The position numbers and the translations under genes are program-made. Positions 30,103 through 40,437 of a stretch of 45,120 nt of DNA are shown in pieces. Source of the stretch: Synechococcus sp. ARS1019 (lineage in GTDB: Bacteria > Cyanobacteriota > Cyanobacteriia > PCC-6307 > Cyanobiaceae); the NCBI GenBank assembly GCA_002690325.1, contig NZED01000052.1, positions 1 through 45,120 of the forward strand, written 5' to 3'. Position 1 is the first letter of the stretch. Every line of letters starts with the position of its first letter. Below the pieces are notes generated by a model, which made no database searches, was not told where the DNA came from, and saw only the letters and a program-made list of their open reading frames with translations.

Positions 30103-30196
30103 GGATCCGACCGCACCGTTGCAAGCCAGCCTAGGTCGAAATTAGGTTTTAACACCTACATAGCGATACAACTGCCGGTTCAATGGCTCATAAAAT

Positions 30197-30267
<71 letters not shown>

Positions 30268-30295
30268 GCACGGATCGATCCTAAACCACGGTCCC

Positions 30296-31054
30296 TCACG
30301 ACGTTCCTGGCCTGAAGAGGTGGTCGTGTTCGGGGGAATACAGCTTGGATCGTTTGGGCAGTCTTGAGAGTGCTGGGCTCACCACATAAAGCGTGGTTCG
30401 GATCAGGTTCAGCGCACGGCTGGTTGCTGCCATCTCTTTGAGCGGCACCACTGTGATCTGCTCATCAGGCCAACTCACCCGGTATCCGATTGCGACTGGT
30501 GTGTCGTCTGGGTAGTGCTCTTCGAGCGTCGACTGGACGTCGTCGACATGGCGAGCGCTCAGATAGAGGCAAAGACTGGCCTTCAGTGCACTTAGGTGTC
30601 TGAGTTCCTCACTGGGTGGGACGCCGGTTCGTCCTCCGGTTCGACTCAGCACGATGGTCTGGACCACGCCAGGAATGGTCAGTTCACAACGCAGCGTTGA
30701 TGCGGTGACTTGATAAGCACTAATCCCTGGAATCACTTCAACAGGAATGTCTGCATCATTGAGCGCGCAGATTTGCTCGTTAATGGCGCTGTAAAGCGAT
30801 GGATCTCCGTCATGAAGACGAACAACCCGTTCGCCTTGACGTTGACCCTCAATCAATTCAGGAATCACTTCTTCCAGCGTCAGGGTGCTGGTTCTGATGT
30901 GTTTGCAGTGATCAGGGGCCAGTTTGGCGATGGCCGGATTGATCAGGGAGTCTGTCCAAATCAGCCGGTCAGCTTGTTTGAGCCGGTCTGCGGCTCGCAG
31001 CGTCAGCAGGTCGGGAGCACCCGGGCCTGCTCCAACGAAGCTCACCGGGTGCAT
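30296..31054 (-). CDS. cobM: Precorrin-4 C11-methyltransferase
   Basis: 'VSFVGAGPGAPDLLTLRAADRL', 'VVRLHDGDPSLYSAINEQI', 'VIPGISAYQVTASTLRCELTIPGVVQTIVLSR'. Confidence 0.94.
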   Translation of the reverse strand: MHPVSFVGAGPGAPDLLTLRAADRLKQADRLIWTDSLINPAIAKLAPDHCKHIRTSTLTLEEVIPELIEGQRQGERVVRLHDGDPSLYSAINEQICALNDADIPVEVIPGISAYQVTASTLRCELTIPGVVQTIVLSRTGGRTGVPPSEELRHLSALKASLCLYLSARHVDDVQSTLEEHYPDDTPVAIGYRVSWPDEQITVVPLKEMAATSRALNLIRTTLYVVSPALSRLPKRSKLYSPEHDHLFRPGTS

Positions 31055-31070
31055 AGCAACACAACAACTA

Positions 31071-31931
31071 TTAGGAGCTTGGCTCGGCTTGCGTCTTTAG
31101 GCCCGGATCTGGCAGCTTTTTTTTGCGCCCGTACAACCACCAAAGGCCGAAGCTGCCCGATGCAGCCAGCAGACCACTCATCAACTGGGCGATCCTTATT
31201 CCCCCTTCGCAGGCTGGAGGTAAGGAGCCAATACACAGCGGATCAATTCGCAACCCTTCAATCCAGACCCGCCCAAGGCTGTATCCAATCAGGTAGATGC
31301 AGCTCAGAGCACCTGCCGGCAGAGCTGCTGGTCGGCGCAAACCAACCCGAAATAACAACAGCAACGCGGCAAATAAAACCAGATTCCAAATGGATTCGTA
31401 GAGGAATGTGGGATGGAAATAGTCCGAGCTTGCGTACAGCGTGGGGCGATTGGCAAAGGGGATAAATAATTTCCAAGGGATATCGGTAGGAACGCCGAAC
31501 GCTTCAGAGTTGAAGAAATTTCCCCATCGGCCGATCGCTTGGCCCAAGGCAATGGAGGGAACGAGAACATCCAGAACGGTCCAGAAGGACTGACGTCTCC
31601 AGCGGCAGAACAGAATCAGGGTGATTGTTCCAGCAATGAGTGCACCGTGTATCGCAATACCGCCTTCCCAGACGGCCAATGCTTTGATCCAGTTCCCGGA
31701 GTAGTTGTGCCACTCAAAGCTCACGTAATACAGCCGAGCTCCGATAACGGAGAACAGCACCAGGAGGGGTAAAAGATCGCTGATGAGCCCATTCTCAAGT
31801 TTTCGTTGTTGAGCCAGCCTGCTGGACAGGTTGAGGCCGATCAGGACCGCGCAGGCGATCAGCAGGCCATACCAACGCAACACAAAAGGCCCGAGCTGGA
31901 CAAGCTCGGGCCCGGGGGAGGTGAACATCAA
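31071..31931 (-). CDS. lgt: Prolipoprotein diacylglyceryl transferase
   Basis: '[15 protein letters not shown]', '[16 protein letters not shown]', '[17 protein letters not shown]', '[12 protein letters not shown]'. Confidence 0.97.
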   Translation of the reverse strand: MMFTSPGPELVQLGPFVLRWYGLLIACAVLIGLNLSSRLAQQRKLENGLISDLLPLLVLFSVIGARLYYVSFEWHNYSGNWIKALAVWEGGIAIHGALIAGTITLILFCRWRRQSFWTVLDVLVPSIALGQAIGRWGNFFNSEAFGVPTDIPWKLFIPFANRPTLYASSDYFHPTFLYESIWNLVLFAALLLLFRVGLRRPAALPAGALSCIYLIGYSLGRVWIEGLRIDPLCIGSLPPACEGGIRIAQLMSGLLAASGSFGLWWLYGRKKKLPDPGLKTQAEPSS

Positions 31932-31933
31932 GT

Positions 31934-32866
31934 TCAGATTCCTTCTGCGGCTTGGACTTTTTCGATTTGCCTCTTCTTCAGAACCAGCATGATCTGAGCC
32001 AGGGCAACTGCGGCGAAGAAGGCCAGCAGGCCGTAGATCCTCACGGGATTCTGGAGAACGATCTCGGTATCGATCTGGCCGAATCCACCCACGTTGGGGT
32101 CGTTGGTTAAAACAGCGCCAGCTTCGATTGCGTCGCCAACGCTGATGACCAGTTCAGGACCAACAGGGATGGTTTCGCTTGTGGAGCTTCCATCGTCCGT
32201 TTTGATCGTGACCACACTGGAACCGTTTTCTCCGGCCTCAATGGCTGAGATGGTGCCGGTGGCTGGGGACGTAAAGACGGTGTTGTTGCTCTTTTCACCG
32301 GTCGGATAAACCTGACCACGTCCACGGTTTCCACCGACGTGGATCTGATATTTGCCGAAATGAATGTTGCTGTCAGTCGCTGGATCGGGTGACAGAACGG
32401 GGAACACAATTTCCTGATGATCGTCACCGGGGATCGGACCCACCAAAAGGATGTTGGGTTGATCGTCGCTGTACTGGCTGAAGAACACTCCCTCGGTTTC
32501 TTCCTTGATTTCGTCAGTCCAGCGGTCTTGTGGTGCAAGGGTGAAGCCATCAGGCAGCATCACGACAGCACCAACCTGCAGTGGAACGTCGCTTCCGTCA
32601 GCACCAATTTCCTGGGTGCCATCTGGATAAGGAATTTTGACGCTTGCCTTAAAAACGCTGTCCGGAAGGACCGACTGAGGCACCTCAGCCTGGGTGAGCT
32701 TTTTGGCCAGGTGACAGTTGGCGCAGACGATCTTGCCGGTGGCTTCACGCGGGCTTTCGTAATTCTGTTGGGCCCAGAAGGGGTAGGCCCAGCTGGCTGC
32801 AGGTGCGATCAGCAGGGCAAGGCCCAGCACCATGGAACCAAGGAAAAGGGAGAGATGACGACGCAT
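31934..32866 (-). CDS. petA: Cytochrome f
   Basis: '[31 protein letters not shown]' (mature N-terminus with CxxCH) and C-terminal membrane anchor. Confidence 0.99.
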   Translation of the reverse strand: MRRHLSLFLGSMVLGLALLIAPAASWAYPFWAQQNYESPREATGKIVCANCHLAKKLTQAEVPQSVLPDSVFKASVKIPYPDGTQEIGADGSDVPLQVGAVVMLPDGFTLAPQDRWTDEIKEETEGVFFSQYSDDQPNILLVGPIPGDDHQEIVFPVLSPDPATDSNIHFGKYQIHVGGNRGRGQVYPTGEKSNNTVFTSPATGTISAIEAGENGSSVVTIKTDDGSSTSETIPVGPELVISVGDAIEAGAVLTNDPNVGGFGQIDTEIVLQNPVRIYGLLAFFAAVALAQIMLVLKKRQIEKVQAAEGI

Positions 32867-32905
32867 GGAACAGTGAGAGGAGGGAGCAGGCGATGGAGGG
32901 AAAGA

Positions 32906-33442
32906 TCAGGCCCACCAGGGCTTGTCGCCCGTGCGGAAATCGGTCTCGGTCCACTGACTCACGAAGACGTTGTCGTTCTCAACGCTGACGTTGGCCAATG
33001 CAAGAGACAACGGTGCGGGACCACGCACGACCTTGCCTGTGGCGTCGTACTGACTGCCGTGGCATGGGCACATGAACTTGTTGGCACCACTGTTCCAGGG
33101 CACCACGCAGCCGAGGTGGGTGCAGATGGCATTGATGCCGTAGCTACCGATGGCATCGTCGCCTTCCACGATCAGATAAGTGGGGTCGCCTTTGAGGCCT
33201 TGGACCAGGCTGCGATCGCCCTCTGGATGTGTTGAGAGCCAGCCGCTGGCTGTGATGGCGTTTCCGAGCTCATCCTTGGCGCTGGTGCCGCCACCGCTAC
33301 CGGCGGCTTTCGGGGGGATGAAGTAGTTGGCAACTGGGTAGAGGGCACCAAGAGCTACCCCCGTCACGGAACCAAAGGTCAGCAGATTCATGAACTGCCG
33401 ACGACCCATTCCGGGCACATCGCTCGAGGAGAGTTGGGTCAT
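32906..33442 (-). CDS. petC: Cytochrome b6f complex Rieske iron-sulfur protein
   Basis: Twin-arginine-like '[16 protein letters not shown]', Rieske motifs '[10 protein letters not shown]' and 'CPCHGSQYD'. Confidence 0.99.
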   Translation of the reverse strand: MTQLSSSDVPGMGRRQFMNLLTFGSVTGVALGALYPVANYFIPPKAAGSGGGTSAKDELGNAITASGWLSTHPEGDRSLVQGLKGDPTYLIVEGDDAIGSYGINAICTHLGCVVPWNSGANKFMCPCHGSQYDATGKVVRGPAPLSLALANVSVENDNVFVSQWTETDFRTGDKPWWA

Positions 33443-33546
33443 GGCGGACGTCCAGCCTGCTCAGAATGGCGATCATTATGGACGCATGAGGGCCTGTCAC
33501 GCTTTGCAACGACTGGCCTTTACCTGTCCACGCGTTTCTCGAATCT

Positions 33547-33906
33547 GTGCTTGACCTCAATCCTGAATCTGCGGCGGAACCCCTGAATGTGGAGGAGTTG
33601 ATCAGCTGCTTACGTCAGCGGTGGCGGGCGACTTACGACCTTCAACTCGTGGTTCGCCGCAACCGTTTGTACCTCCAAGTCATGTGGGCATATCTCGAGC
33701 AACAGTCCTTTCCAATGGACGAAACCAGCTATCGGGAACACATCGCGGAAGTCCTGGATGTTGTGAATCGTCTTGGTTTGGCCGGTGAAGTGCGTGATTG
33801 GCTCACTTCAACGCGAGATAAACCTCGGCTTGGAAAGGCACTCAGCCTCCATTTGGAGTCCCGCGGAGCTGAAGGAGACAGTCTTATTAAGGAGTTTCTG
33901 GTCTGA
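33547..33906 (+). CDS. DUF3067 family protein
   Basis: 119 aa, GTG start; 'LISCLRQRWRATYDLQLVVRRNRLYLQVMWAYLEQQSFPMDE...YREHIAEVLDVVNRLG' recognised as cyanobacterial/plastid DUF3067. Confidence 0.8.
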   Translation: MLDLNPESAAEPLNVEELISCLRQRWRATYDLQLVVRRNRLYLQVMWAYLEQQSFPMDETSYREHIAEVLDVVNRLGLAGEVRDWLTSTRDKPRLGKALSLHLESRGAEGDSLIKEFLV

Positions 33907-34687
33907 TCTGTTCCGTGAGGGCAACAAGAGCGACGCCGATCAGAAAAAGAGCCGTGATGGCCCCTGCAAGAAGCAACATCGTGATCGGGTCTGTCGACGG
34001 GGTCAACACAGCTCCCGCCAAGGAGGCGCCAAGGATGACCCACCGCCATGCACCGAGCATTGCTCGCCAACGCACCAATCCCAGCACTCCGAGAAGCAGC
34101 TGAAGCACGGGGAGCTGGAAGGCAAGACCGGTTGCCACCATCAAGAGCAACACAAAATCCAAATAACGCTCGATCGACCAGAGCGGTTCGACGACATCGG
34201 CGCCGTAACTCACCAAAAAACGCAGGGCAGCTGGCACCAATGCCCACCATGCAAAAGCCAACCCTCCCAAGAACAGCACTGCCGATGCGGCGACAGCTGG
34301 AGCAATCAACCGTCGTTCGTTTGGCGTGAGGCCAGGCAAGACAAAGCGAAGGCCTTGGTAGAGAACGAAGGGCAACGCGAGCGTGAGGCCTGCATATCCA
34401 GCAACTTTCAGGGAAACGAAGAGGAACTCGCCAGGGGCCAGTTGAAGGAAGTGAATGCCATCGGCTGGTGCCTCGAGTAGCCGCACCAGCGGTTTGACTG
34501 CGATCAAGCAGCACCCTGCAGCGATCACGACGGCGAGCAGGCTGCGGAAAACCCGCTGCCGCAGTTCCTCGAGATGATCCACGAGGGGCATCTCAACGTC
34601 ATTGGGGAGGTCGGGATCATCTGGCCCCCGACCGATGCGAATCGGTGGTGGGGGTTGGAGAACTGGACCGTCTGGACTGTCGGACAC
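33887..34687 (-). CDS. tatC: Sec-independent protein translocase TatC
   Basis: 'MPLVDHLEELRQRVFRSLLAVV', 'APGEFLFVSLKVAGYAGLTLALPFVLYQ'. Confidence 0.96.
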   Translation of the reverse strand: MSDSPDGPVLQPPPPIRIGRGPDDPDLPNDVEMPLVDHLEELRQRVFRSLLAVVIAAGCCLIAVKPLVRLLEAPADGIHFLQLAPGEFLFVSLKVAGYAGLTLALPFVLYQGLRFVLPGLTPNERRLIAPAVAASAVLFLGGLAFAWWALVPAALRFLVSYGADVVEPLWSIERYLDFVLLLMVATGLAFQLPVLQLLLGVLGLVRWRAMLGAWRWVILGASLAGAVLTPSTDPITMLLLAGAITALFLIGVALVALTEQIRPETP

Positions 34688-34711
34688 GCGTGCTGAAGGA
34701 ATCCGGGCCGT

Positions 34712-36421
34712 TCAGACCCCAGGGCCCTTCAGGCTAGGGGCTTTGCAGGCTCCGAGATGGTGTTCTGCGCGATGGGGCTCTCCCCATTGCACGACACCGC
34801 CGCGATGGCGCACGGTTCCAGGTCCGGCCCCAGCAATCCGTTGTAGGTCGTCCGTCTGCACCACCACGATGGGCACTCGCTTGTTGCCGCGGCCGCGGCT
34901 GAACAGTGCTGCAAGATCTGCCGCGAGCTGGAGATCGGAGTCGTCGGGAAGGGCTTCGGACGCCTTCAGGACAACGTGGCTTCCAGGGCATTCCTGGGCA
35001 TGAAACCAGAGATCTCCTGTGCGGGCCTGCCGCAGGCTGATCCATTCGTTTTGGCGGTGATTGCGACCGACTTGCACAGTGAGACCGTTGGGACTTTTGA
35101 CTTCCAGCGGGGCTGGCCGCTGCACCCGCTGTTGACGGCGTTGTTCGCGACGATTCGCGGGGGTGAGCAGTTCATCGAGTTCGAGACGCAACGTTTGCAG
35201 AGCCGCCAAACGCTGGTCCACCGCTTCCCAATCGGCAGCTTCAAGGTCATCGATGAAGGCAGCGCTTTGATCAATGAGGTCAAGGCGTTGTTGGTGATAG
35301 GCCTGCCGTTCTTTGAGGATCACGACTGACCGTCGCAGTTTTCGGGCCTTGCGATAAAGCGATTGCGCTTCATCGACTTGCTCTCTGGATGGTGTGGGGA
35401 GGCACAAGATGGAATCTGCTTGTTCTTGCAGAGCATCCGCACTGGTGGTGCTGTCCAAGCGCCGATTTTGGTCGTCGAACACCGCTTGCTCTTTGCGCTG
35501 CCAGCGGTTCAGGCGCTGGCGAACGTCGTGGACTTGCTGAGAGAGCCGACGTTGGTTCAACCGTTGTGAATACCAAGCCCCGAGTGCCATGGCCAGGGGG
35601 AGGGCGCTGGGTTCGGGTTCACTGAGGGGGATCCAAACGCTGTATCCCCCTGAGGGCTGAATAGATAGTGCGAAGTCATTCGTCTCCAGGGCACATAACC
35701 AGCTTTGCCAGCGCTCATGGAGTGCGCTCCAGTCCTGGTCGCTGAGGGTGTCAACGGGTGATGCCAGCAGGCTGCCGGCGAGCTGTTGGGCTAAGGCCGG
35801 GCTGATGCCCTGATAGCTCTGTTGCAGGGCCTGTTTCAGGGGCAGCGGCAGCAGTTGTAAACGTTCTTTCCAGCGTTGGATCGATTCATCGCGGCTTGGA
35901 GGTATCCCGGCCAGGGAAGGTGGCGGAACGTAGGGATCCCCTGTGCTGATTGGTCGAACTCTGGATTGATGCTCCCGCACCTGACGGCCCAGGGCGATGA
36001 CTTGCCGACGTTCATCGAGCAGCAACAGATTGCTGTGTCGCCCCATGAGTTCGAGGATCAGGGTGCGCTGAATCCCATCGCCAGGACGCGCAGCCATCCG
36101 AAATTCAATGACCCGCTCGAAGCCCTCTTGGTGCAGCTCCATCAGAGCGAGTTGCCGCAATCCATGCTGCAGCTGTTGCGCCAGGGTGCTGCCCGCTCCA
36201 ACTTTGGCCGGCGCCGGTATTTCGATGAGTCGCGGACAATCCGCCTGCCAGCTCAGCTCCAACCAGGTCATCCCCTGCAGGCTGCGGAAGCCGAGTTGCA
36301 GCGTTGTGTTGTTTGGTTGTTGCGCCTTCTCAAACCGACTGGGCAGCAATCGGCTTCCCAGGTCACTGACCAGTGCCCGCAGTGTGGTCAGGTCAATCTG
36401 TTGCAGGGTTGACCGGGCCAT
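34712..36421 (-). CDS. NFACT family protein (RqcH/FbpA-like)
   Basis: NFACT-N '[17 protein letters not shown]...[16 protein letters not shown]', NFACT-R '[19 protein letters not shown]'. Start set at [11 protein letters not shown]. Confidence 0.9.
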   Translation of the reverse strand: MARSTLQQIDLTTLRALVSDLGSRLLPSRFEKAQQPNNTTLQLGFRSLQGMTWLELSWQADCPRLIEIPAPAKVGAGSTLAQQLQHGLRQLALMELHQEGFERVIEFRMAARPGDGIQRTLILELMGRHSNLLLLDERRQVIALGRQVREHQSRVRPISTGDPYVPPPSLAGIPPSRDESIQRWKERLQLLPLPLKQALQQSYQGISPALAQQLAGSLLASPVDTLSDQDWSALHERWQSWLCALETNDFALSIQPSGGYSVWIPLSEPEPSALPLAMALGAWYSQRLNQRRLSQQVHDVRQRLNRWQRKEQAVFDDQNRRLDSTTSADALQEQADSILCLPTPSREQVDEAQSLYRKARKLRRSVVILKERQAYHQQRLDLIDQSAAFIDDLEAADWEAVDQRLAALQTLRLELDELLTPANRREQRRQQRVQRPAPLEVKSPNGLTVQVGRNHRQNEWISLRQARTGDLWFHAQECPGSHVVLKASEALPDDSDLQLAADLAALFSRGRGNKRVPIVVVQTDDLQRIAGAGPGTVRHRGGVVQWGEPHRAEHHLGACKAPSLKGPGV

Positions 36422-36481
36422 GACGATGTTGACGCCTGGATTGCAAGCCTTCCTACTCTGCTGGCCGATGTTCAGTCCTCG

Positions 36482-37042
36482 ATGAGCGGCAGCACAGGGC
36501 GCCTCACTGTGATTACCGGTCCAAGTGGGGTCGGTAAGGGCACACTTGTGAAGCGATTGCTCGACAAGCATCCTGAGATTTGGATGTCGATCTCAGCAAC
36601 AACACGCTCTCCGCGAGAGGGGGAACTTGAAGGGGTCAGCTATTTTTTCCAATCTCGCGAGAGCTTTGATCAACTCGTTGCGAAGAACGGTTTGCTCGAG
36701 TGGGCTGAATTTGCCGGTAATTGTTATGGAACACCTCGGGCTCCGGTCGAGCAGGCCTTAGAGGCCGGACATCCTGTCTTGCTTGAGATTGAGCTTGAGG
36801 GTGCTCGACAGGTGCGCCGGTCGTTCCCTCAAGGGATGCAGATTTTTCTGTCCCCACCCAGTTTCGAGGAGCTCGAGCGGCGGATTCGGGGACGTGGAAC
36901 CGATTCTGAGGAGGCCATTACCCGCAGACTGAGCCGAGCGCGGGAGGAAATGACAGCCCAGTCTGAATTTGATGCTGCCGTGATCAATGACGACCTCGAT
37001 GCTGCCCTCTCTCAGTTGGAGAGCCTGATGCAGTTGGTTTGA
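36482..37042 (+). CDS. gmk: Guanylate kinase
   Basis: '[20 protein letters not shown]', '[19 protein letters not shown]', '[13 protein letters not shown]'. Confidence 0.97.
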   Translation: MSGSTGRLTVITGPSGVGKGTLVKRLLDKHPEIWMSISATTRSPREGELEGVSYFFQSRESFDQLVAKNGLLEWAEFAGNCYGTPRAPVEQALEAGHPVLLEIELEGARQVRRSFPQGMQIFLSPPSFEELERRIRGRGTDSEEAITRRLSRAREEMTAQSEFDAAVINDDLDAALSQLESLMQLV

Positions 37043-37060
37043 TTGGAATCAACTCAACAC

Positions 37061-37087
37061 AAAAAAAGCGGCTCCTAGAAGCCGCTT
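37061..37087 (-). terminator. Intrinsic terminator downstream of psaJ
   Basis: 8-bp stem aagcggct/agccgctt with 6-nt loop (37066-37087), followed on the minus strand by a 7-T run (37061-37067 read as A on plus). Confidence 0.85.
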
Positions 37088-37110
37088 GCATTGAAATTAG
37101 GGTTCAACCA

Positions 37111-37227
37111 TCACATGGGATGGAAGAGGAGATCAGGGAAGAAACGGTTCCACTCGATCAGGATTCCTGCGGTCAGGGTGAACCAGATGGCAGCCACGAC
37201 TGGAGCAGTGGTCAAAAATTTCTGCAT
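37111..37227 (-). CDS. psaJ: Photosystem I reaction centre subunit IX (PsaJ), 38 aa; absent from the supplied ORF track
   Basis: Manual translation [38 protein letters not shown]; directly downstream of psaF. Confidence 0.96.
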   Translation of the reverse strand: MQKFLTTAPVVAAIWFTLTAGILIEWNRFFPDLLFHPM

Positions 37228-37272
37228 GGAATTCAGGAATGAAGAATCAGAGGATTGAAAACGCTTCGTTAA

Positions 37273-37752
37273 TCAGCGAGGTGAAACAGTGACTTTGCTG
37301 TCGTCTTCCAGAAGCTTTCCGCTGGTGAATTCACCAAAGGCAGCGAGAGGCCATGAGGCGGCAGCCAAGCAGCTCTTGAGGGCAAGCTTCAGATCAATCT
37401 GAATCTCTTTGGTGTACTGATCCTTTGAGCCACGGTTTGCTTTGAGGTACTCACGACCTGCCCAACCGATGCAGCCGGTGATGTAAAGGAACATCAGGCC
37501 GGGATAGACAAAATCGCCAGCATGGCTCCAGCGGCCATCAACGATCAGGTGAGGAAGGCCATCCTCTCCGCAGGAGGCTTGGCTGTACATCTCAAAGCGA
37601 GCTTTGGCTTGAGGTGTTGTCGCAGCGGATGCACGCTGCTGAAAGCGGGCACTTTCGGAGCAGGGGGTCAGACCGGCCACATCCGCCTTCGCGACGGGGG
37701 CGAAGCCGAACACCAGGAGGGCCGAAAGCACAACGGCGAAAAGACGACGCAT
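37273..37752 (-). CDS. psaF: Photosystem I reaction centre subunit III (PsaF)
   Basis: Signal 'MRRLFAVVLSALLVFGFAPVAKA', then 'DVAGLTPCSESARFQQRASAATTPQAKARFEMYSQASCGEDGLPHLIVDGRWSHAGDF'. Start corrected from 37839 to 37752. Confidence 0.98.
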   Translation of the reverse strand: MRRLFAVVLSALLVFGFAPVAKADVAGLTPCSESARFQQRASAATTPQAKARFEMYSQASCGEDGLPHLIVDGRWSHAGDFVYPGLMFLYITGCIGWAGREYLKANRGSKDQYTKEIQIDLKLALKSCLAAASWPLAAFGEFTSGKLLEDDSKVTVSPR

Positions 37753-37831
37753 CGGATCGATTCCTGTTTGTAGGCTGCCCGCGTTTGGGCAGGATGTCTT
37801 CTGCGGACAGTAGAGGAGGCGTTCCACTCCG

Positions 37832-38902
37832 ATGCCCACGGTGCTTGCCCTCGAAACAAGTTGTGACGAGTCAGCGGCGGCTGTCGTGCATCTTGCCGAT
37901 GGCCACTATTCAGTGCTGGCCTCGTGTATTGCCTCTCAGGTGGAGGAGCATGCGCGCTGGGGTGGGGTGGTCCCGGAGATTGCATCGCGTCGACACGTTG
38001 AAGCGCTCCCCGGGCTGATTCACCAAGCTCTTCTCGACAGCGGACAGGATTGGGATCAGCTTGATGCTGTCGCGGCCACCGTGGCTCCGGGATTGGCTGG
38101 TGCGTTGATGGTGGCCTCTGTAACTGGGCGCACCCTGGCGGCACTGCATGGGCGTCCCTTTGTGGGGGTTCACCATCTCGAGGGGCACTTGGCGTCCGTG
38201 CAGCTGGCCGATGGCTGTCAGTCCCCTCCTTATGTGGTGTTGCTGGTGAGCGGTGGTCACACCGAACTCATCCGGGTTGAGGTGGATGGATCGATGCATC
38301 GCCTCGGTCGCAGCCATGACGATGCTGCCGGGGAAGCCTTCGACAAAGTGGCTCGCCTCCTTGGGCTTGGTTACCCAGGTGGGCCCGCGATTCAAAAGGC
38401 TGCTTTAGATGGTGATTCTTCGAGTTTCTCGTTGCCAAAAGGGCGGATTTCTCTTCCCGGAGGCGGGTTTCATCCCTATGACTTCTCGTTTAGCGGCCTG
38501 AAAACGGCGATGTTGCGAACGGTGGAACGGTTGCGTGAACAGCACGATGCGTTGCCCATCGCCGATTTGGCCGCAAGTTTTGAACAAGTGGTTGCTGATG
38601 TTCTGGTCGAGCGGAGTCTTCGCTGTGTTCTCGACGAGGGCCTGAATCAGTTGGTGCTGGTTGGCGGTGTTGCTGCTAACCGCCGTTTACGTCGATGCAT
38701 GCAGGCTGGAGCAGAGGCACAAGGTGTGGCGGTTTCGATTGCCCCGCTTGGCTTCTGTACCGATAACGCGGCAATGATTGGCGCAGCAGCGGTGACACGT
38801 CTCCAGCGAGGACCTGTGGTCAGCTCACTCGAAATGGGGGTTTCAGCCCGCTGGCCGCTGGAGCAATCGACCGATTTGTATGCGTCTCCACCGCCGTTCT
38901 GA
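37832..38902 (+). CDS. tsaD: tRNA N6-adenosine threonylcarbamoyltransferase
   Basis: '[15 protein letters not shown]', '[14 protein letters not shown]', '[11 protein letters not shown]', '[12 protein letters not shown]'. Confidence 0.98.
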   Translation: MPTVLALETSCDESAAAVVHLADGHYSVLASCIASQVEEHARWGGVVPEIASRRHVEALPGLIHQALLDSGQDWDQLDAVAATVAPGLAGALMVASVTGRTLAALHGRPFVGVHHLEGHLASVQLADGCQSPPYVVLLVSGGHTELIRVEVDGSMHRLGRSHDDAAGEAFDKVARLLGLGYPGGPAIQKAALDGDSSSFSLPKGRISLPGGGFHPYDFSFSGLKTAMLRTVERLREQHDALPIADLAASFEQVVADVLVERSLRCVLDEGLNQLVLVGGVAANRRLRRCMQAGAEAQGVAVSIAPLGFCTDNAAMIGAAAVTRLQRGPVVSSLEMGVSARWPLEQSTDLYASPPPF

Positions 38903-38943
38903 TCAATCCTTTTAGGCTGGCGGCAGCGTTGGCAAGGTAGGCG

Positions 38944-39123
38944 ATGGCAGAGCCTCAAAACACATCGGCATCCGCCCCAGAACCCGTTGATGCCGGTGAA
39001 CTCAATGCATGGAAACGCGGGCTCACCCCTCAAGCCGAGATTTGGAACGGGCGGCTGGCAATGATCGGATTATCTGCCGGCTTGGCTGTTGTTCTGCTCG
39101 TCCGCGTTTTTAGTGCTGGCTGA
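38944..39123 (+). CDS. High-light-inducible (Hli/SCP) chlorophyll-binding-like protein, 59 aa; absent from the ORF track
   Basis: Manual translation MAEPQNTSASAPEPVDAGELNAWKRGLTPQAEIWNGRLAMIGLSAGLAVVLLVRVFSAG*; Hli motif 'AEIWNGRLAMIG'. Confidence 0.94.
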   Translation: MAEPQNTSASAPEPVDAGELNAWKRGLTPQAEIWNGRLAMIGLSAGLAVVLLVRVFSAG

Positions 39124-39127
39124 TCGA

Positions 39128-40324
39128 CTAGCTCCGACCCCGTAAGGCTTGGGCTAGCTCATTGGGCTTCAGGCTGACGGAGACCGCAGCGTCGGCTTCC
39201 ACTCGGCCAGCTTCGACCAAGTGCTGCAGCGATTGATTGGTGGTGACCATCCCATCGAATCCACTGCGTTCCATAATTTCTTCGACCTCATCGAGGGCAC
39301 CGCGCTGGATGTAGTCCTTGCAGGCATCGGTGTTGATCAAGATGTCGTGATAAGCAGCACGTTTGCCATCGTTTGTGCGAATGAGGCCTTGGGCGATGAC
39401 CCCCAGCAACGATTCTGAGAGCGAGCGCCGCACACTGTCTTGCTGGTCAGGTGAATACATTCCCAGGACCCGTTCGATCGTTTTGACTGCTGAATTGGTA
39501 TGGAGTGTTCCAAACACAAGATGCCCCGTTTGAGAGGCCTCAAGGGCTGTTGATAGTGTTTCCTGATCACGGATTTCCCCGACGAGAATGACATCCGGAT
39601 CTTCCCTCAGTGCAGCACGCAGTGCGTTGTGAAACGTCAGGCTATGAAGGCCAATCTCACGATGGCGGATCAGAGATTTCTGGCTTTGGTGTACAAATTC
39701 AACTGGATCTTCGATGGTTAAAATATGTCGACTTTCCCGTTGATTGATCCAGTCAATCATCGCAGCCAAGGTTGTGCTTTTCCCTGAACCTGTTGGTCCA
39801 GTAACAAGGATGAGGCCTTTGGGATAAGCAGCAAGTTCTTGAAGAACAGCCGGTAATTGCAGCTGTTCCATCGTCAGAATCGTCTGAGGGATGAGCCGCA
39901 GCACCATCGCTGGACCATGAAAAGAATCCAGAAGATTGATCCGGATGCGGACAAATGAAAAGGCGTGGGATCCATCGAATTCCTTTTCCCGAAAAAAGGC
40001 ATCGATTTGTTGGGGAGACAAGATTTCCTGGAGCCAGCCTCGGAACACAGCGAGGGTTGTTGTTGGCCAGCTGGTGGTGACAATGTCTCCACGAGCCCGA
40101 AAGCGTGGTGTCTCGCCGACGCCGAGATGAACATCGGAATGCCCCGCATCATGGGCTGTTCGCACAATCGATTCCAGGCTGGGAGAACCAGCTCCATCGA
40201 GTTGGGTTGGCTTCTCCGCTTGGTTCTCGAGGAGGCGTGATGCTGTTGGTGTCTTCCTCTGATCGCTGCTGGGCGGCCTCGTAGAAAAGCTCGGGGGAAA
40301 AATCGGTTCACTCACCGCGGCCAT
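39128..40324 (-). CDS. pilT: Type IV pilus retraction/twitching ATPase (PilT)
   Basis: Walker A 'LVTGPTGSGKSTTLAAMIDWIN', 'HILTIEDPVEFVH', 'ALREDPDVILVGEIRDQETLSTALEASQTGHLVFGTLHTNSA'. Confidence 0.93.
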   Translation of the reverse strand: MAAVSEPIFPPSFSTRPPSSDQRKTPTASRLLENQAEKPTQLDGAGSPSLESIVRTAHDAGHSDVHLGVGETPRFRARGDIVTTSWPTTTLAVFRGWLQEILSPQQIDAFFREKEFDGSHAFSFVRIRINLLDSFHGPAMVLRLIPQTILTMEQLQLPAVLQELAAYPKGLILVTGPTGSGKSTTLAAMIDWINQRESRHILTIEDPVEFVHQSQKSLIRHREIGLHSLTFHNALRAALREDPDVILVGEIRDQETLSTALEASQTGHLVFGTLHTNSAVKTIERVLGMYSPDQQDSVRRSLSESLLGVIAQGLIRTNDGKRAAYHDILINTDACKDYIQRGALDEVEEIMERSGFDGMVTTNQSLQHLVEAGRVEADAAVSVSLKPNELAQALRGRS

Positions 40325-40437
40325 GCATGCGCCTCTTCAGCATTGTCACGGCGTTGCGATCGGCAAGGTTCTGCTGCCAAATTCTTTGAGTGGAACCTGA
40401 TTTCTGTCCGTAGGATTTAGGGATAGCCGTTGAAACC

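Noticed and set aside
32417-33235. 272-aa plus-strand ORF spanning petA, the intergenic gap and petC antisense
   Set aside because: Long, but it is fully explained as the reverse frame of two confident genes; no family motif seen.
33729-34514. 261-aa minus-strand ORF overlapping tatC in another frame
   Set aside because: Out-of-frame shadow of tatC; Arg/Ser/Cys-rich translation typical of a non-coding frame.
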